A program made the position numbers and the translations under genes. Positions 46,074-57,568 of a stretch of 64,000 nt of DNA are shown here, in pieces; position 1 is the first letter of the stretch, and every line of letters begins with the position of its first letter. The DNA comes from Oidiodendron maius Zn (taxonomy: Eukaryota > Ascomycota > Leotiomycetes > Myxotrichaceae), in assembly GCA_000827325.1 (NCBI GenBank), contig KN832892.1, positions 372,001 to 436,000 of the forward strand, given 5' to 3'. The notes under the pieces are model-generated. The model was not told the DNA's origin and searched no databases. It worked only from the letters and a program-made list of their open reading frames with translations.

Positions 46074-47453
46074 TCAAAATTTGAACCATTTCCTTCCTCT
46101 TGTCGACTCGCACTTCTCCTTGGCCTCTCGTCTCTTCTTCTGCTTTTGTAATATCATCATCAGAAAATCCCTCTCCCTCTTATCCAGTTGCTCCTTAGTC
46201 AACATGCCTCTACCGCCATCTAGAGCGGTATCTAAATCTGCTACAAGTATTTGCTTCTCCCGATCAAGCGGAGGCTCCATTATACCCACTCTCAAACTTA
46301 GTGCTTCCGCCTTCATTACCAACCACTCCCTATTCCCAATTCCATTTTCCCAGTGCGGTGGAAGCCTTGAATAGCCCACCCAAGCACCAAGCAGGCCGCC
46401 AGCAACACATGCATTTGTATCTGCATCGCCGCCTTCCATTATAAGGTTCGTGATTAGGGACTCGAAAAGCTCAGCGGTGCTCGAATCAAACCTAGATCCA
46501 TGCCGCATCGCTAACCGCAGGGTTAGAATCGCGGTCCCAAGGCATTTATATACATATCCCATCTTCTGCAAGTCGTCCAACTCAAGTTCTTTCAGTGTTT
46601 GAGCGTAGCAATGCTTGCGGTATTCTTCGTGGACCAAGCGCGATTCTTCACCTGCCGAGCGGTCCTGCGCCACTGCCTCCGACTCTCCTTCCAGCAGCCT
46701 TACCTCTGGGTTCCGCAGCTCATCCATTCCATCAACCCAGCTATATGCGTGCTCAATCAGAGTGTCCACGTCCGCCTCGCAGAAGACCTCACCACGGATA
46801 AGACCACGCAGTAGACCTGCCACCAGGCAGCAACTGACCACGCACCTTGGGTCCACATGTGTAACCCTCCCCACATCCGCCGCAGTGCGGAACGTCTCCT
46901 CCAAACTCCTCCCCACACACATCACCCCTACTGGGTGTGTTCGCATCAAGGACCCGTTCGGAGCTGCATTGCGGTTGCTCTTAAGCCATATCCTTAATGC
47001 TGAAGCCTCTGGGTCCTTCAGGTAGTCAGGATCTAACACGACACGGCCAATAGTCTGGCCAATGCCTAAAGGCGGGCGGTCAAGAACGCGAAGGCCCTGT
47101 GTGATCCAGGTTTGTAGGCGAAGAGCAATGTCAGATGGTTCGATAGGCACCCTAACGTCGCTATTATGTTCGTAATTGTGCAAGTAGGATAAGATCAGAA
47201 GAAGCGATTGATCTGTATCGTCTGTCCAGTCGCCGGGTGCGAACTTATCTCGATGGCTGTCCTCCCTGAAAGGTGTTGGGTCGGGCCCATCGAGGGAGAA
47301 CTTGGCACGGGGATAGGTGCGGCGGCACTCGGTGCTTGGGAGGAATTCAGTATATAGGCCTATGCAATCGCCCAAGGCTGCGCCGATGATGGTGCCGAGG
47401 GCTTTGTCGTGGGCTAAAATGCGCACGAAAGGGTGAAGGCGTAGGAAATCCAT
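46074..47453 (-). CDS. ADP-ribosylglycohydrolase-family protein
   Basis: A single-exon 459-residue protein of the DraG/ARH fold, which removes ADP-ribose from proteins or other acceptors using two Mg ions. The N-terminal metal motif is G-D-W-T-D-D-T-D-Q (74-82). The C-terminal one is G-G-D-A-D-T-N-A (341-348). In between, N-A-A-P-N-G-S-L-M-R-T-H-P-V-G is a family block. The start is ATG 47453, just before G-x-I-I-G-A-A-L-G-D. The Lys/Arg-rich tail (K-Q-K-K-R-R-E-A-K-E-K) may be a nuclear signal. It is flanked on both sides by LTR-like repeat R1 in direct orientation. No toxin or ADP-ribosyltransferase partner is seen. The physiological target is unknown. Confidence 0.92.
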   Translation of the reverse strand: MDFLRLHPFVRILAHDKALGTIIGAALGDCIGLYTEFLPSTECRRTYPRAKFSLDGPDPTPFREDSHRDKFAPGDWTDDTDQSLLLILSYLHNYEHNSDVRVPIEPSDIALRLQTWITQGLRVLDRPPLGIGQTIGRVVLDPDYLKDPEASALRIWLKSNRNAAPNGSLMRTHPVGVMCVGRSLEETFRTAADVGRVTHVDPRCVVSCCLVAGLLRGLIRGEVFCEADVDTLIEHAYSWVDGMDELRNPEVRLLEGESEAVAQDRSAGEESRLVHEEYRKHCYAQTLKELELDDLQKMGYVYKCLGTAILTLRLAMRHGSRFDSSTAELFESLITNLIMEGGDADTNACVAGGLLGAWVGYSRLPPHWENGIGNREWLVMKAEALSLRVGIMEPPLDREKQILVADLDTALDGGRGMLTKEQLDKRERDFLMMILQKQKKRREAKEKCESTRGRKWFKF

Positions 47454-47549
47454 TGCTCTAGCCAGGGGTCATGAAGTCGAATCACCAGGAAATGGTGAGC
47501 CTCTCACGTGATAAAGGAAATTCTGCTAGAATGTCAGGATTACGGGCAA

Positions 47550-47756
47550 TGCAGCGCTAAACTCAATACGGCTATAACTACAACGTATCGGTAATATCCT
47601 CTACGGATTATAGAGGCAGGACAACGAACCGTAAAGGGCACGTAAATACAGCTGTAAAGGGCGTGTAAGTGTCTCAATTAATTAAGGATATAACCCTCTG
47701 GCTTAGGGGTTTATATGCTTCTAGGGTTGGGCTTCAATCCACCGGATCGGGTATCA
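47550..47756 (+). repeat. LTR-like direct repeat R1, copy 2
   Basis: Starts tgcagcgctaaactcaatac and ends gtatca. It is the GC-richer version of R1 and lies about 100 bp upstream of the ADP-ribosylglycohydrolase start. With copy 1 it brackets that gene 2.4 kb apart. Confidence 0.72.
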
Positions 47757-48158
47757 ATTATATAAGCAATCTCTGACACAGGGACCTGAGTATCTGAAGA
47801 GAGGGCTGCATTAATCGGTCATCTACTACTTATCCCGGGATTTGATAGCCCTCGCCGGAAAAATTGAAGTGTCCTTCCTAGCGACTGTGCATATGCTGCT
47901 CTGTAAGCTCACATCATTTCTAGATCGGACGTGCATTAACTACGGTCCCGCCACGAAGGTTGCGGAAAAAGTTATCAGATGCACAGGAGTCTCTAAATCT
48001 ATATATAGGATAAGCCTTTGCATTTTATTTATACTAGATATATACTTAAATTTAATATCTTTAGCTATTTACTTAATATACTTAATTAAGATTCTCCTTT
48101 ATTATATAATATTGACGTAGTTTCAAGAGGATCGCTAGGGAATGGCTAGCTTATTAGG

Positions 48159-48449
48159 TGCAGGGGTCGTAGTTAGAAATGAAGGCGAAACTTAGTTATA
48201 TTGACTATATGTTTTGGCATGAAGGTATGCAGAAAACACTAGGCAGTTATAGACAAATTGAGTAGTGTTGAGACAACTTAAGGAGCCTCCATATAGATGC
48301 AGTATAGCCCTTATATATTTGCTCATAGTCTGTAGGACTGGTAAGCTCTATACGCAAGCTTAATGCAAGAGGACTAAGCACTTAATGCATAGGCTCTATG
48401 CGTGTGTCAGCACTGTATCGCCCTTCATATGCTTGAGGCCCTGATATCA
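48159..48449 (+). repeat. LTR-like repeat R2, copy c (diverged)
   Basis: Begins tgcaggggtcgtagttag and ends gaggccctgatatca. Start and end match R2 copies a and b, but the middle has diverged and lacks the 60-base hairpin. Confidence 0.6.
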
Positions 48450-49232
48450 GTTAACAACCTTTAAAGGGTAATATTTAGTCTTATAAATATGAAGACCATT
48501 ATCTTTTACGCTGTAAACATATGATTGGTTAACACATGTTCTGCGCCCTTGGGAGCAGCGACATATAGTAGTCATGTTGTATAGCCGCCGCACCTCGTTG
48601 TATGACTCTTTGAGAGAATATCTTTCCAACCTTGGTCAGGAGAGACCCACGACTGGACCCAATGCTGAGTATGGGTGCTGATTATTCAACCAGGGTCCTA
48701 TTGCACGGAGCAAAGGATCGTTTGGTTCTTTTGGAGTGCTCAAGGGAAGTCTATGACTCTTGGATAGCTGTGAACTCATAATATGTCATATCATGGGCTA
48801 GGCAAAATTTGAATCGGAGACTTGTACTTGCCAGATTGAATATCTAGCAGAGCTCTATATATTATAATATTACGCTCTGCGGCAGGGAAACTTCTGGGAC
48901 GGACCATTGTTCAGTAGTTCAAGCATTGGGTGGATGGTCCTAGAAAATCTTAGAGAATCCCCCCGTCACACCACGACTTAAGTTATACGGCCATATTCCA
49001 TAGCATTAATTTTCGCAGTATAGGACGACAGGGATTTCGTATTATGGTATGGCACGGAGTACAGTACATTTTGGCCGTATATGTACTACGAACACTACAG
49101 ACAACACTGAGCCCTAGTCTACTTCGGGTCACTAACAAGCCCATCTCTCCTTCTTTATTGTGAACTCTTACAAAGATAGAAATCAATGGTATAGAATATA
49201 TTGACCAGATATAGAGGGTCAATATAGGAAGG

Positions 49233-49497
49233 TGTTACGCAGGTCGTAATCGTGAATCAAGGTGAAACTCAGTTATATTGACTATAGGCTTTCGGCATAA
49301 CAGATATGCAGAAAGCAGTAGATAACTTAAGTGATGCAGAAACAACTAAGGGGTTTAGACTACAGAGCGCAACGCTTATTATAAGCCTGCTTATGTGGCA
49401 ACATGCGTAAGCCATTACGACTATACAGTCGTATGCTATTGCGTATGTTGCCACTGCTTCTGAGACATCGTGACATATGTGCTTGAAGCCCTAGTCA
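49233..49497 (+). repeat. LTR-like repeat R2, copy b, with long hairpin
   Basis: Begins tgttacgcaggtcgtaatcg, a start typical of fungal LTRs, and ends gaagccctagtca. The hairpin at 49395-49454 is almost identical to that in copy a. It lies just beyond the 3' end of the chitosanase gene. Confidence 0.72.
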
Positions 49498-49609
49498 ATA
49501 GAATATAATAAAATCGACGTATAGCTGCACTTCGAGCTGCTTCTAGTGAGACTCGTGGTCTCACGGGTTGCCAGAGCTATCGCCTCTACCAATTCACTTC
49601 TTCCCCATA

Positions 49610-50615
49610 TTAAAGGCCTAGCTGTTCAACTAGATCTGTCATGAACTCGTTACCCATCTTGGTCAAAGCATCAAAATCAGTAATGTAGTTCTTATTAATC
49701 GCACTACTTGGGAGGACTGCTTTATCGCCAGTGAATACAATATCTGTAGATAGTATATTTAGCAGAGTGGCATGAAGAGAAGTTCATAAATCCTTGAAAA
49801 TACTTACAAGTAACATCTGCTTTAGTATGCCCATTGTTGCCATTTAGGTCTTCTGTGGGGAAGCAAGTCCTTGCCATCAGCCATGAGGCTTCGCCAATTT
49901 CCTCGGGCGAGTCACCATCTGTATCGGCGAAAACACCATAGAATATTTTGCCGTCGCTAATTTATCATGTTAGCTCTGGAACAATCTGTTCTCGGCAGAT
50001 ATTAAAGTTAGGCGGGTATATACCAAACGACTGCAGCAATGTTATTGCCCGTAAGTTTACTTTTATACTTGGTTGCGAACTTATCAGGGATGACAATCCA
50101 AGGCACCTCATAGGCAGCAAGAGCCCCAAAGTTTGTTTCATCTTGGCCATCTGGATTACCCTATATCAAAGTTTGTTAGACTAGAGTAAATTCTATATCC
50201 AAGAAGATGTTGTTACCTTGCACTTGTAATCAATTCCGTCACAGTCGACATCCATGTCGGCAACCCAAATATAAGCAGCTCCCTATTAATTGGGTTAAAG
50301 GGATGGCATTAGATCTTTCAATAAGCTCGTACATACCTTAGAAAAGCTAGCCCAGTCACTGTGAATAGTAGCCTTTGGTGATTTCCCCGCCTCGAGAATA
50401 TAGGTTGCGTCAGATGGTACTTTGGTAGCCTTGGCCGCGGCTGAAGCTATCTTAGATGCTGGCAGCGAGGTGTCACCAGCGAACCATGCCTTGGATGGTC
50501 CTGCAGAAGGCTTGTTATATGAAGCACCATCAATGTGTGTGGGGATGGCGGCACTGCTAAATCCAATGATCATAACCAGGGCAACGAGGCGAGCAGAGAA
50601 CCAACTCAGAGACAT
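49610..50615 (-). CDS. GH75 endo-chitosanase, secreted
   Basis: Five exons, 50615-50337, 50282-50217, 50160-50024, 49956-49808 and 49743-49610, with introns of 54, 56, 67 and 64 bp, encode 254 residues, the usual size for fungal GH75 chitosanases. The signal peptide is about 1-22 (L-V-A-L-V-M-I-I-G-F-S-S-A-A). Family blocks: A-D-M-D-V-D-C-D-G-I-D-Y-K-C (101-114), N-F-G-A-L-A-A-Y-E-V-P-W-I-V-I-P (125-140), and C-D-G-K-I-F-Y-G-V-F-A-D-T-D-G-D...G-E-A-S (161-185), which holds the catalytic Asp and Glu (probably D172 and E183). The enzyme cuts beta-1,4 links in partly deacetylated chitosan outside the cell. All four splice joins restore conserved sequence, so the gene appears intact. It is divergent from the PL7 gene 1.3 kb away. 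Confidence 0.9.
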
Positions 50616-51910
50616 ATTGTTGGCTGAAAATTGATTACAGAGAGAAAATATTGAGAGGTACTGATGCAATCGATTCTAACTTGGAGAGACAGAAGGTGGA
50701 TTCATCTCGCTATATACTATGGGTCAATATGATATCTTGCTGTGCACTACTTAACAATGGGGCTTTACGATGACCCTTTAATTTGCTGTTCAAGGGTTGT
50801 TGAGTGTCATTATTCTCCCAAATGCCGGGCCAAAACTTTCTTTCTCCACTTATAAACAATGTTATCAATGTCCGTACTACGATAATTTGCATCAGTGCTC
50901 CGGCGACCGGTCCGCCCCCACCCGACCGCCGCCGGATTTTATACTTTTGTTAACACAATCTCAAGTCCTTCGTATTCCCTCTAGGGCCTGGCCTTTGCCA
51001 CCCAACCACTCACTCCTCCCTAATCGCGCAGCACCTTTTGAAGGGTCCGGTCCACAGCCAAGCAAATTCTAACTTGACGTAGAAAAAAACTCGTAGGATA
51101 GCATATCTATCTAAACAAGCGTGTTCTCCCATTTCTATCACTCATGAGAATACGAACTGAGAATACGAACTATTGTAGGCACGTGCTCTTATAAGTTTCG
51201 CATTACTCCGCTCTTGGTAGGTGGAGATTACAGCAAGTGCGGCTACGAAGCATTGATTAGGGCTGATGCTACGTAGTACTATGCACAGTGGATTGTTTAG
51301 AATGCCGAACTGGGATGATCACGGCCGACAAACGGGCCGATATGATTAGATCCGGTCCATGATATTCACAGACCTGCCGTTTAATTACTTTGAAATAGAT
51401 AATTATGATAGGAAAGCATATTACCAGATTTCAAATACTCGGGTATATACTTTTAATTGATTATATGGTAGAGTTTTCTTAAATCTTAACTTAGCATATT
51501 TAAAGAAATGTATCTAATATAAAATGAGTGTGATCTATCGTAGTACTTTTTAGTATAGCTGCTCTGAATTCCATCGCAGCAATGCGGCTTGGTATAAACA
51601 ACAGCCGAGAGTATCATAACATAATACAAACTTCGTTACCCTCTCGTAAGTTTGTAACTATATTTTCTAGTGTATTACCCCTCTTTACTGTAAATTTGGA
51701 ACAATCCCACCAATCATACTACCTTGCCGATTTCGATAGAAATCACTTCTGGGCTGAGTATTGTATCAAAGGATAATTATATATGTCATCCTTGAGCCAC
51801 ATATTGTTGAAAATCTTTCATTAGCTTTAACAATCTTCTCTTCTCTTCTACCTTCTTCGCAACACATTCCCACGGGTTCAATCGTCTCCTGTCCTTGTAC
51901 CACAAACATC

Positions 51911-52651
51911 ATGTCTGCCAAAACAGCCCTTTCCCTCGTTCTCTTACTCACTATAACACTTCCTGCCGCAGCTCTTAACCCTAGCTGCGCGCCAGGAGGG
52001 AATTTCGATCTGAGCCATTGGAAACTTCAACTGCCCATTGGGAAAAAAGGGGACCCGACTACGATCTCTAGCTCCTCTCTCAAGGGCTGTTCTGGCTACA
52101 AGAATCCTTCATACTTTTTTACCGAGAGTGGAGATGGCGCACTCGTCATGAAAGTTCCTGGGTCGCCCGCATCTTCTGGTTGTGTCACTACTGCAAATAG
52201 TGAACACTGTCGCACTGAGCTTGCAGAAAGTTCTAGCTGGGATCCAAAGTCTTCGACAAACAAGCTTAGCGTTACGTTATCTGTGCCAAAACCCGATAAC
52301 AGCAAGTATGGCACATGCATTGGTCAAATTCATATAGATGGCAGTGTATCAACCAAGCCAGTTGCTGAGTTATATTATAGCACAAAGGGTGTGCTCACTA
52401 TGGGAGTTGAGAAGACAAGAGCTGGTGGAAATCAAGTACCAATACATGTCGGAGATGTACCTGTTGGCACCAAGTTCTCGTATACGATTTCCTACGAAAA
52501 GAATGTCTTAAGCGTCAGTATCAATGGAAAGTCGACAACTTTGAGTACTTACAGCCTGGATGCACCTAAGAGTTATTTTAAGGCTGGAAATTATAATCAA
52601 GGCTCAGATGCATCAGATGTACATTTTTTTTCGATTTCGATTGAACACTGA
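51911..52651 (+). CDS. Polysaccharide lyase family 7 (alginate-lyase-like), secreted
   Basis: A single-exon 246-residue protein. The signal peptide is about 1-21 (M-S-A-K-T-A-L-S-L-V-L-L-L-T-I-T-L-P). The beta-jelly-roll PL7 (Alginate_lyase2) domain fills the rest. The three diagnostic motifs are present: R101-T-E-L, Q139-I-H141 and Y222-F-K-A-G-N-Y228-N-Q. Arg, Gln, His and the last-motif Tyr are the catalytic set in characterised PL7 lyases. The N-terminal F-D-L-S-H-W-K-L-Q-L-P is also typical. PL7 enzymes cleave alginate or related polyuronates by beta-elimination; some fungal members prefer glucuronan, so the substrate is uncertain. The start is ATG 51911, directly before the signal peptide. 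It shares an intergenic region with the GH75 gene. Confidence 0.92.
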   Translation: MSAKTALSLVLLLTITLPAAALNPSCAPGGNFDLSHWKLQLPIGKKGDPTTISSSSLKGCSGYKNPSYFFTESGDGALVMKVPGSPASSGCVTTANSEHCRTELAESSSWDPKSSTNKLSVTLSVPKPDNSKYGTCIGQIHIDGSVSTKPVAELYYSTKGVLTMGVEKTRAGGNQVPIHVGDVPVGTKFSYTISYEKNVLSVSINGKSTTLSTYSLDAPKSYFKAGNYNQGSDASDVHFFSISIEH

Positions 52652-55600
52652 TGTACTTGGATTGCTACGCTTAATCCAGGCTGATGAAAGCCCGGCCTTT
52701 CCAGTGAAATGATAGGATAAAATTGCATCTAGCATTACACCTACAATAGTACACAGATGCTTCACTTTACCGATGTCCAGTCTATTATATACGTCTTTTA
52801 CGTGATGTTAACAAATACGAAGTGACACAATCCGTGTGAGGGTCCTTCAAAGTGTTGTACGAGGCTGCGGAATGGCCACTGCTTTCCATCGGCATGCATG
52901 TATCCACACACTTGGGAGCGTAGTTTATTAGTTGTGCAACTGTGGCTCCAATCAGCTGTCTATCGGTAGAGGGGGACACCATCCGGAGGCAGCACAATGC
53001 CATAGTAACGTGGAAATTTTCGGTTGCTGCGTCGGCGATGTGCCGTTTATATCGAAGCTCCGCATCCACGATCGTTTCTCCTTTGATAGTGACCAGGACG
53101 TCATCATCAGCTCGGCTCATTCACCTGGCCAATCCATTAACCCACGTCCCAAGATATATTTCAAGGATCATTCGTGGTAGAAATCTTCCATAACACCTCT
53201 GCTCTGTCTGCTTGGTAACGAATCAGGAGCTAAAGCAGGGGGGCCGTGTTATTTAAACACAGTTCCAACATCCACACAGTTTTCTTTGGTAATATTTTAA
53301 ACTTAGTATATTAACCAAATACATCCAGGTTAGTATATTGCTTGATTATAAAGGAAGAGGAATATGGTTTAACTCTCAGTTCAAAAGGCGAGAAATGATA
53401 TTTCATTAAAAAGGAATCAGGTATTTAGAAGACTATTCAGCAACTATCAAACTTCGAGTCAGCATAAAGCCAACTAGTCATCCAGTTCGCAGCATCATTA
53501 ACATATAAATCTGTCGCACCCTCCTCATTGTTGAGATTAGAGCCATTGACAATACGGAGTTGTAGCATCAGGCAGTCTTATGCGACATACATCCGATATA
53601 ACATTTGAAGATGCGGCTTACTTCATATATGTGGCAATACGGGTTCATGTATTGTACGAGGCCATCATCTTCAGTTGTCCCTTGGGGTATTATCAGTCAC
53701 AATCTGTGTAATGCTACTTTGTTGGCTGATGTTCCGGTTATATTGCCAACGAAACTTACTCCGCCAACGGACTGCATCAATCCTGGGTTATCTGGCTGAG
53801 AGGGTTCCGGATTGGCAGCTGCGCAGGCATTGACACAACCAGAGGACTTCGACAAATGTTAGCAAGTATATCAATATGGCTATGGCCTTATGGTAGTATA
53901 AACGGCGAAAATTGGATAGAGGACTTCATACAGAAAGCCTAAAAGAGCCGTAAAGCAAACACAGAGAGTATATGTTAACACTAATTACTGCATCTGCTCA
54001 GTTTCCCGTTCCAATTTAGCATTCTAATCAAGGGTGATCACAAAATAATGGTTCAGGAGGGCGCGTTGTTTGGAGCGGTGGACCCCGCTGGTGGAGAATC
54101 ACTCACTGTAACGTTAGTCTACCATTCCGACTTGGGAATACAACGTATTAAAGAGATAAGTATTCCCATCCAGTAGCTACTAGTGCAACGCCTTTTAATT
54201 TGTGCAGCAACTTTGAGGCCCAGTGATGCACCCAAAATATGGCCATTATCATCTAGTTCTCATTCCCTGAAACCGACAGTGCTATTTATTCTGTACAGTA
54301 TCTTAACATGGGTGATAAAAGTAGGCGTCACCAGCAAGCTTGGTCAAATCCACTTTATACGTAAAATAAGAAGCTTATACGGACCTTCACTATTCTCCTC
54401 TAGCATCGGTCCACCTCCGGGCCGGTCCAAATGAATGCCGGTGGTCAGATATGCACGGCTAACCCCGGTAATACCAGGGCTTTGTGCGAAAGCTATTTTC
54501 GTCTGTTTCACTGGCCCTGTACGGAAAATTATTATTGCACTTATTGCATGCCACCTGGCTTTCTTTTGATCATCTCCTCCATCCTGGAAGCCTGAAGAGT
54601 TCGGGCGAAGGAGTTTTGAATGACACCGCAGATTTTTCCTTATTCAGAATAGAAAGTTTGGCCTGCATCAAGATCCTATGTGCAAGAAGCACAAGACCCA
54701 AATGCAACGTCACTTTTGAGAATCATAGCATGTACAGTCACTCCACCAATGACGTTGCCTGCCAAAATGAAAGATCGGAGATCCCTAGTGGAAACCAGGT
54801 ATAATACAGTACTATGCCCTAGCCATATCATTGTAGTGGCGATGATATCAGTGTTCGGCAAAGGGTATTGAAATCCCAGGCGAAGGCGGATATTCTACGA
54901 TACCATAGAGGTTATTCTTGGTCTTGCTTAGAGTAGGATTTCACTACAATGAATTAAGCCCTGTAGCTGTGTGGTCTTCAGTCTGTATAGGGGTTTGTTG
55001 TTCATATGGAAGGTGTGCAGCACCACCCATAGTTTAAGGATTGATCGGGGGTTGTCATAATCTAGTAGTATCAGTCGGATGGTCAACACCTCCCTGGGCA
55101 ACTCCAAACCACTCCCAAAATAAAAAGGCGCTAGAATGAGTGCTTTATAAACCCTCTTGGATGCTACGGCTGGTCCCCAGCGCTCGTGAAGGTCCTATTT
55201 CCATGCTTCGAACAAAGACTTGAAATAAGAGGTAAAACTATGATTCTTGTTCAACTGTGGAACTACAGAGAGATGCTTCCCAATTTAATAGACCAGAAAG
55301 ATCTCATAAGAAGTTACTAAACAAATTATTACTGCTGTCTAGTCCTTGTAATTCAAATTGCAACTATGGCTCCTCCCAACCTCAACGTCTTCAGGATGAT
55401 TTGTATCTGAATCTTGATTTGGAGTTGGATTCAGTCCGAGAACTGGAAGTGGGAGATGGCGATTTGCATTGGAATTGGGGGAGCCACTCAGGTCATAGAA
55501 CTTTAAATCAGCGATAGTAATAGCTTGGTGAAAATGGGAAACGAGCTGAATTGGACGAATTGATGACGCTATAGTGGATGCAAACCGGAATCTGCAACAG

Positions 55601-56263
55601 CATGATCACTTTTACTGCCACGCCAACGGGCCAACACGGCACATGAATAAGATCACGTTGTTCGCTATCTAAATAACTAACCCTAACTAGTACTGTGAAG
55701 GAGTAAGAATGTAGAATCGAGTGTACGATAAGCAGTGGCTGAGACTACACTCTAGACTGGCAAAGCAGTGAAGAGAGAAGAGAGCCAATTACCTGAGTGC
55801 ATGTATGCTCAGAGCTTAAATACTCTGCAACGCTGGTTATTATGGTTCTCCGCGTACAGCCCAAAACACCACCAAACTACACCAAAAACTCCCTACTTTG
55901 CAAAATTATAAAACCCTAACTACCAAATGTTAAAGATAATCCAATCCTTTCTTACCTGTCCCACACAAGGTTGCTCTCTCAACTCAGACTAGTAGATCCA
56001 TGGTGTTAAGTGAGATTAAAATGGAGATGGGGTAGCTGGGAAGATATCATGCCGATAACGGGTTAGAGGTAGATATACTAGATGGTTAGAGCCGTTACAG
56101 TAATGAACGAATGAAGAAGTTTGAACACTTGAAGCACATATAAGTAACCGGAATACTTGACGCCACGTGAAGTGGCTATGCAATTCTATAAATGTAAAGA
56201 CTAACCCACTGGTGACTACTGTCCCGGAAAAACGCCACAAAAGCCTCCCCATGCTCTGAATTT
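52652..56263. other. Long spacer with possible gene relics; no intact gene recognised
   Basis: A 111-codon minus frame at 52785-53120 (M-S-R-A-D-D-D-V-L-V-T, later F-H-V-T-M-A-L-C-C-L-R-M-V) continues upstream beyond a single TGA and looks like a decayed gene, family unknown. On the minus strand near 53840-53700 a Cys/Pro stretch (C-V-N-A-C-A-A-A-N-P-E-P-S-Q-P) is read, and at 54861-54676 a frame with V-I-G-G-V-T-V-H-A-M-I. None joins into a recognisable protein. The rest shows nothing. Confidence 0.35.
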
Positions 56264-57568
56264 TCAGTTTATTGTGACTGAACTAGTCTTCAAAATCCCC
56301 TTTTCCAAATTCCTCAGCTCCACCTGACTCCCGTCTCGACTTGAGGCATTCACAAAAGCGCTCACACCATTCTTGACTGACTCTTTTTCTGTGGTATATT
56401 TAAAATATGACCAAGTGTTTTTTGAACGACTTCTGCCAGCTGACCGTGAGATCGAATCGCTCAGACTCTTGATTAGTGGTTTGAGGCTAGGTAGACAAAC
56501 CACTATCATTGAACAGCAGTGCTCGGCTGCTGCCCAGATATCTAGTCACTTTGGTCAGTACCTCGAAAACTGGGACGTAGGAGCCTCGATTGAAGAGCGG
56601 CTGCGGGGACGCATACATATCGGTGTATTCAGAGGTGAGATATTAATCGTTATACATCTCGCGATAGCAATTGCTATAGTAATTGCACCAAAGGAAAATA
56701 TCCCATATACAGTGTACTTCTGACGTTTTTTGAGTTGGAGGTCATGTATAAGAAAGAAGGGCAGGACGAAAACTGTTTTTCAGGGATATGTCAGAAAATT
56801 CATGAAATGAACAAGCAACAAAGCTTACTCATGACATCGCAAGAAATATCTAAGGCAGTATGAATCCTGAAAAATGTAGCCTTGGCAGAAAAGCCACAAT
56901 AATCTGAACCTGTAGACCTGCGAAGAAGAATATTAGTTAACAGTAAAGCATTTGGACATGATAGCACACAGATAGAAGTCATACCAATTTGTGGAGATAG
57001 GTATACATGATACGAACAACCCGAAAAATGTTGTGAGTACGCTGGCGGCGAGAAAGACCGTAATGCACCACAGTGCAAATCGTGCCCGAGTTAATACTTT
57101 CGGTACTAAACTATAGTAGAAAGCCAAGATGCAAGCTTTCGGCAGGAAAATTCCGAGATAGAACAGTACATCTGATGCAAATACGAGCTATAGATCGATG
57201 CATTTTAGCTTGATACCCTAGAGGAGGTGTGACGGAGAGGGAAAATAAAAAACCTTGTTGAGTGGTAGAGTATCCGGGACATCGGCCACATATACTGCCG
57301 CCATTCCACCTAGATGATATGTGAGTGTATCACAGATGATGCACCCAGTTTCGACCACCAGAGCAGAAATTAGAATAAATTCTGGAATCGGTCTTTTTGC
57401 TCCACGCATAAAATAAGACTTTATGCGTAGTGAAACGAAGAAGAAGCTCAAGGCCAGTAGAGACCATTCCATGGCCTGTACAAAAACTATGAATCAATAA
57501 CTATGCTTTGTGGGTAGATTGCTGCTCTAACGTACAATTGTTACTTCTCCAGAAGGAGGAGATGCCAT
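56264..57568 (-). CDS. SAT4-type seven-helix membrane protein (fungal rhodopsin-fold family)
   Basis: Six exons, 57568-57536, 57475-57254, 57187-56985, 56917-56829, 56772-56617 and 56541-56264, encode about 326 residues. All joins are GT-AG and restore family sequence, for example C-I-P-I-S-T-N-W-S-T-G-S-D-Y-C and D-V-M-I-F-V-L-P-F-F-L-I-H-D-L-Q-L-K-K-R-Q-K-Y. Later blocks include N-T-P-I-Y-I-W-A-A-A-E-H-C-C-S-M-I-V-V-C-L-P-S-L-K-P-L. These are hallmarks of the SAT4/PTH11-like integral membrane family, thought to include plasma-membrane receptors in filamentous fungi. There is no CFEM module. The C-terminus is a Ser/Lys-rich cytosolic tail. Short exons make this gene easy to miss by open-frame search. 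It is tandem with the related CFEM-bearing gene upstream. The ligand is unknown. Confidence 0.85.

Noticed and set aside
55675-55700. Telomere-like ccctaa sequence
   Set aside because: Only one unit is present, with no tandem array.
56373-56723. 116-codon plus-strand frame starting near 56373
   Set aside because: It lies antisense to exons 5 and 6 of the SAT4-type gene, whose splice joins and family motifs are clear.
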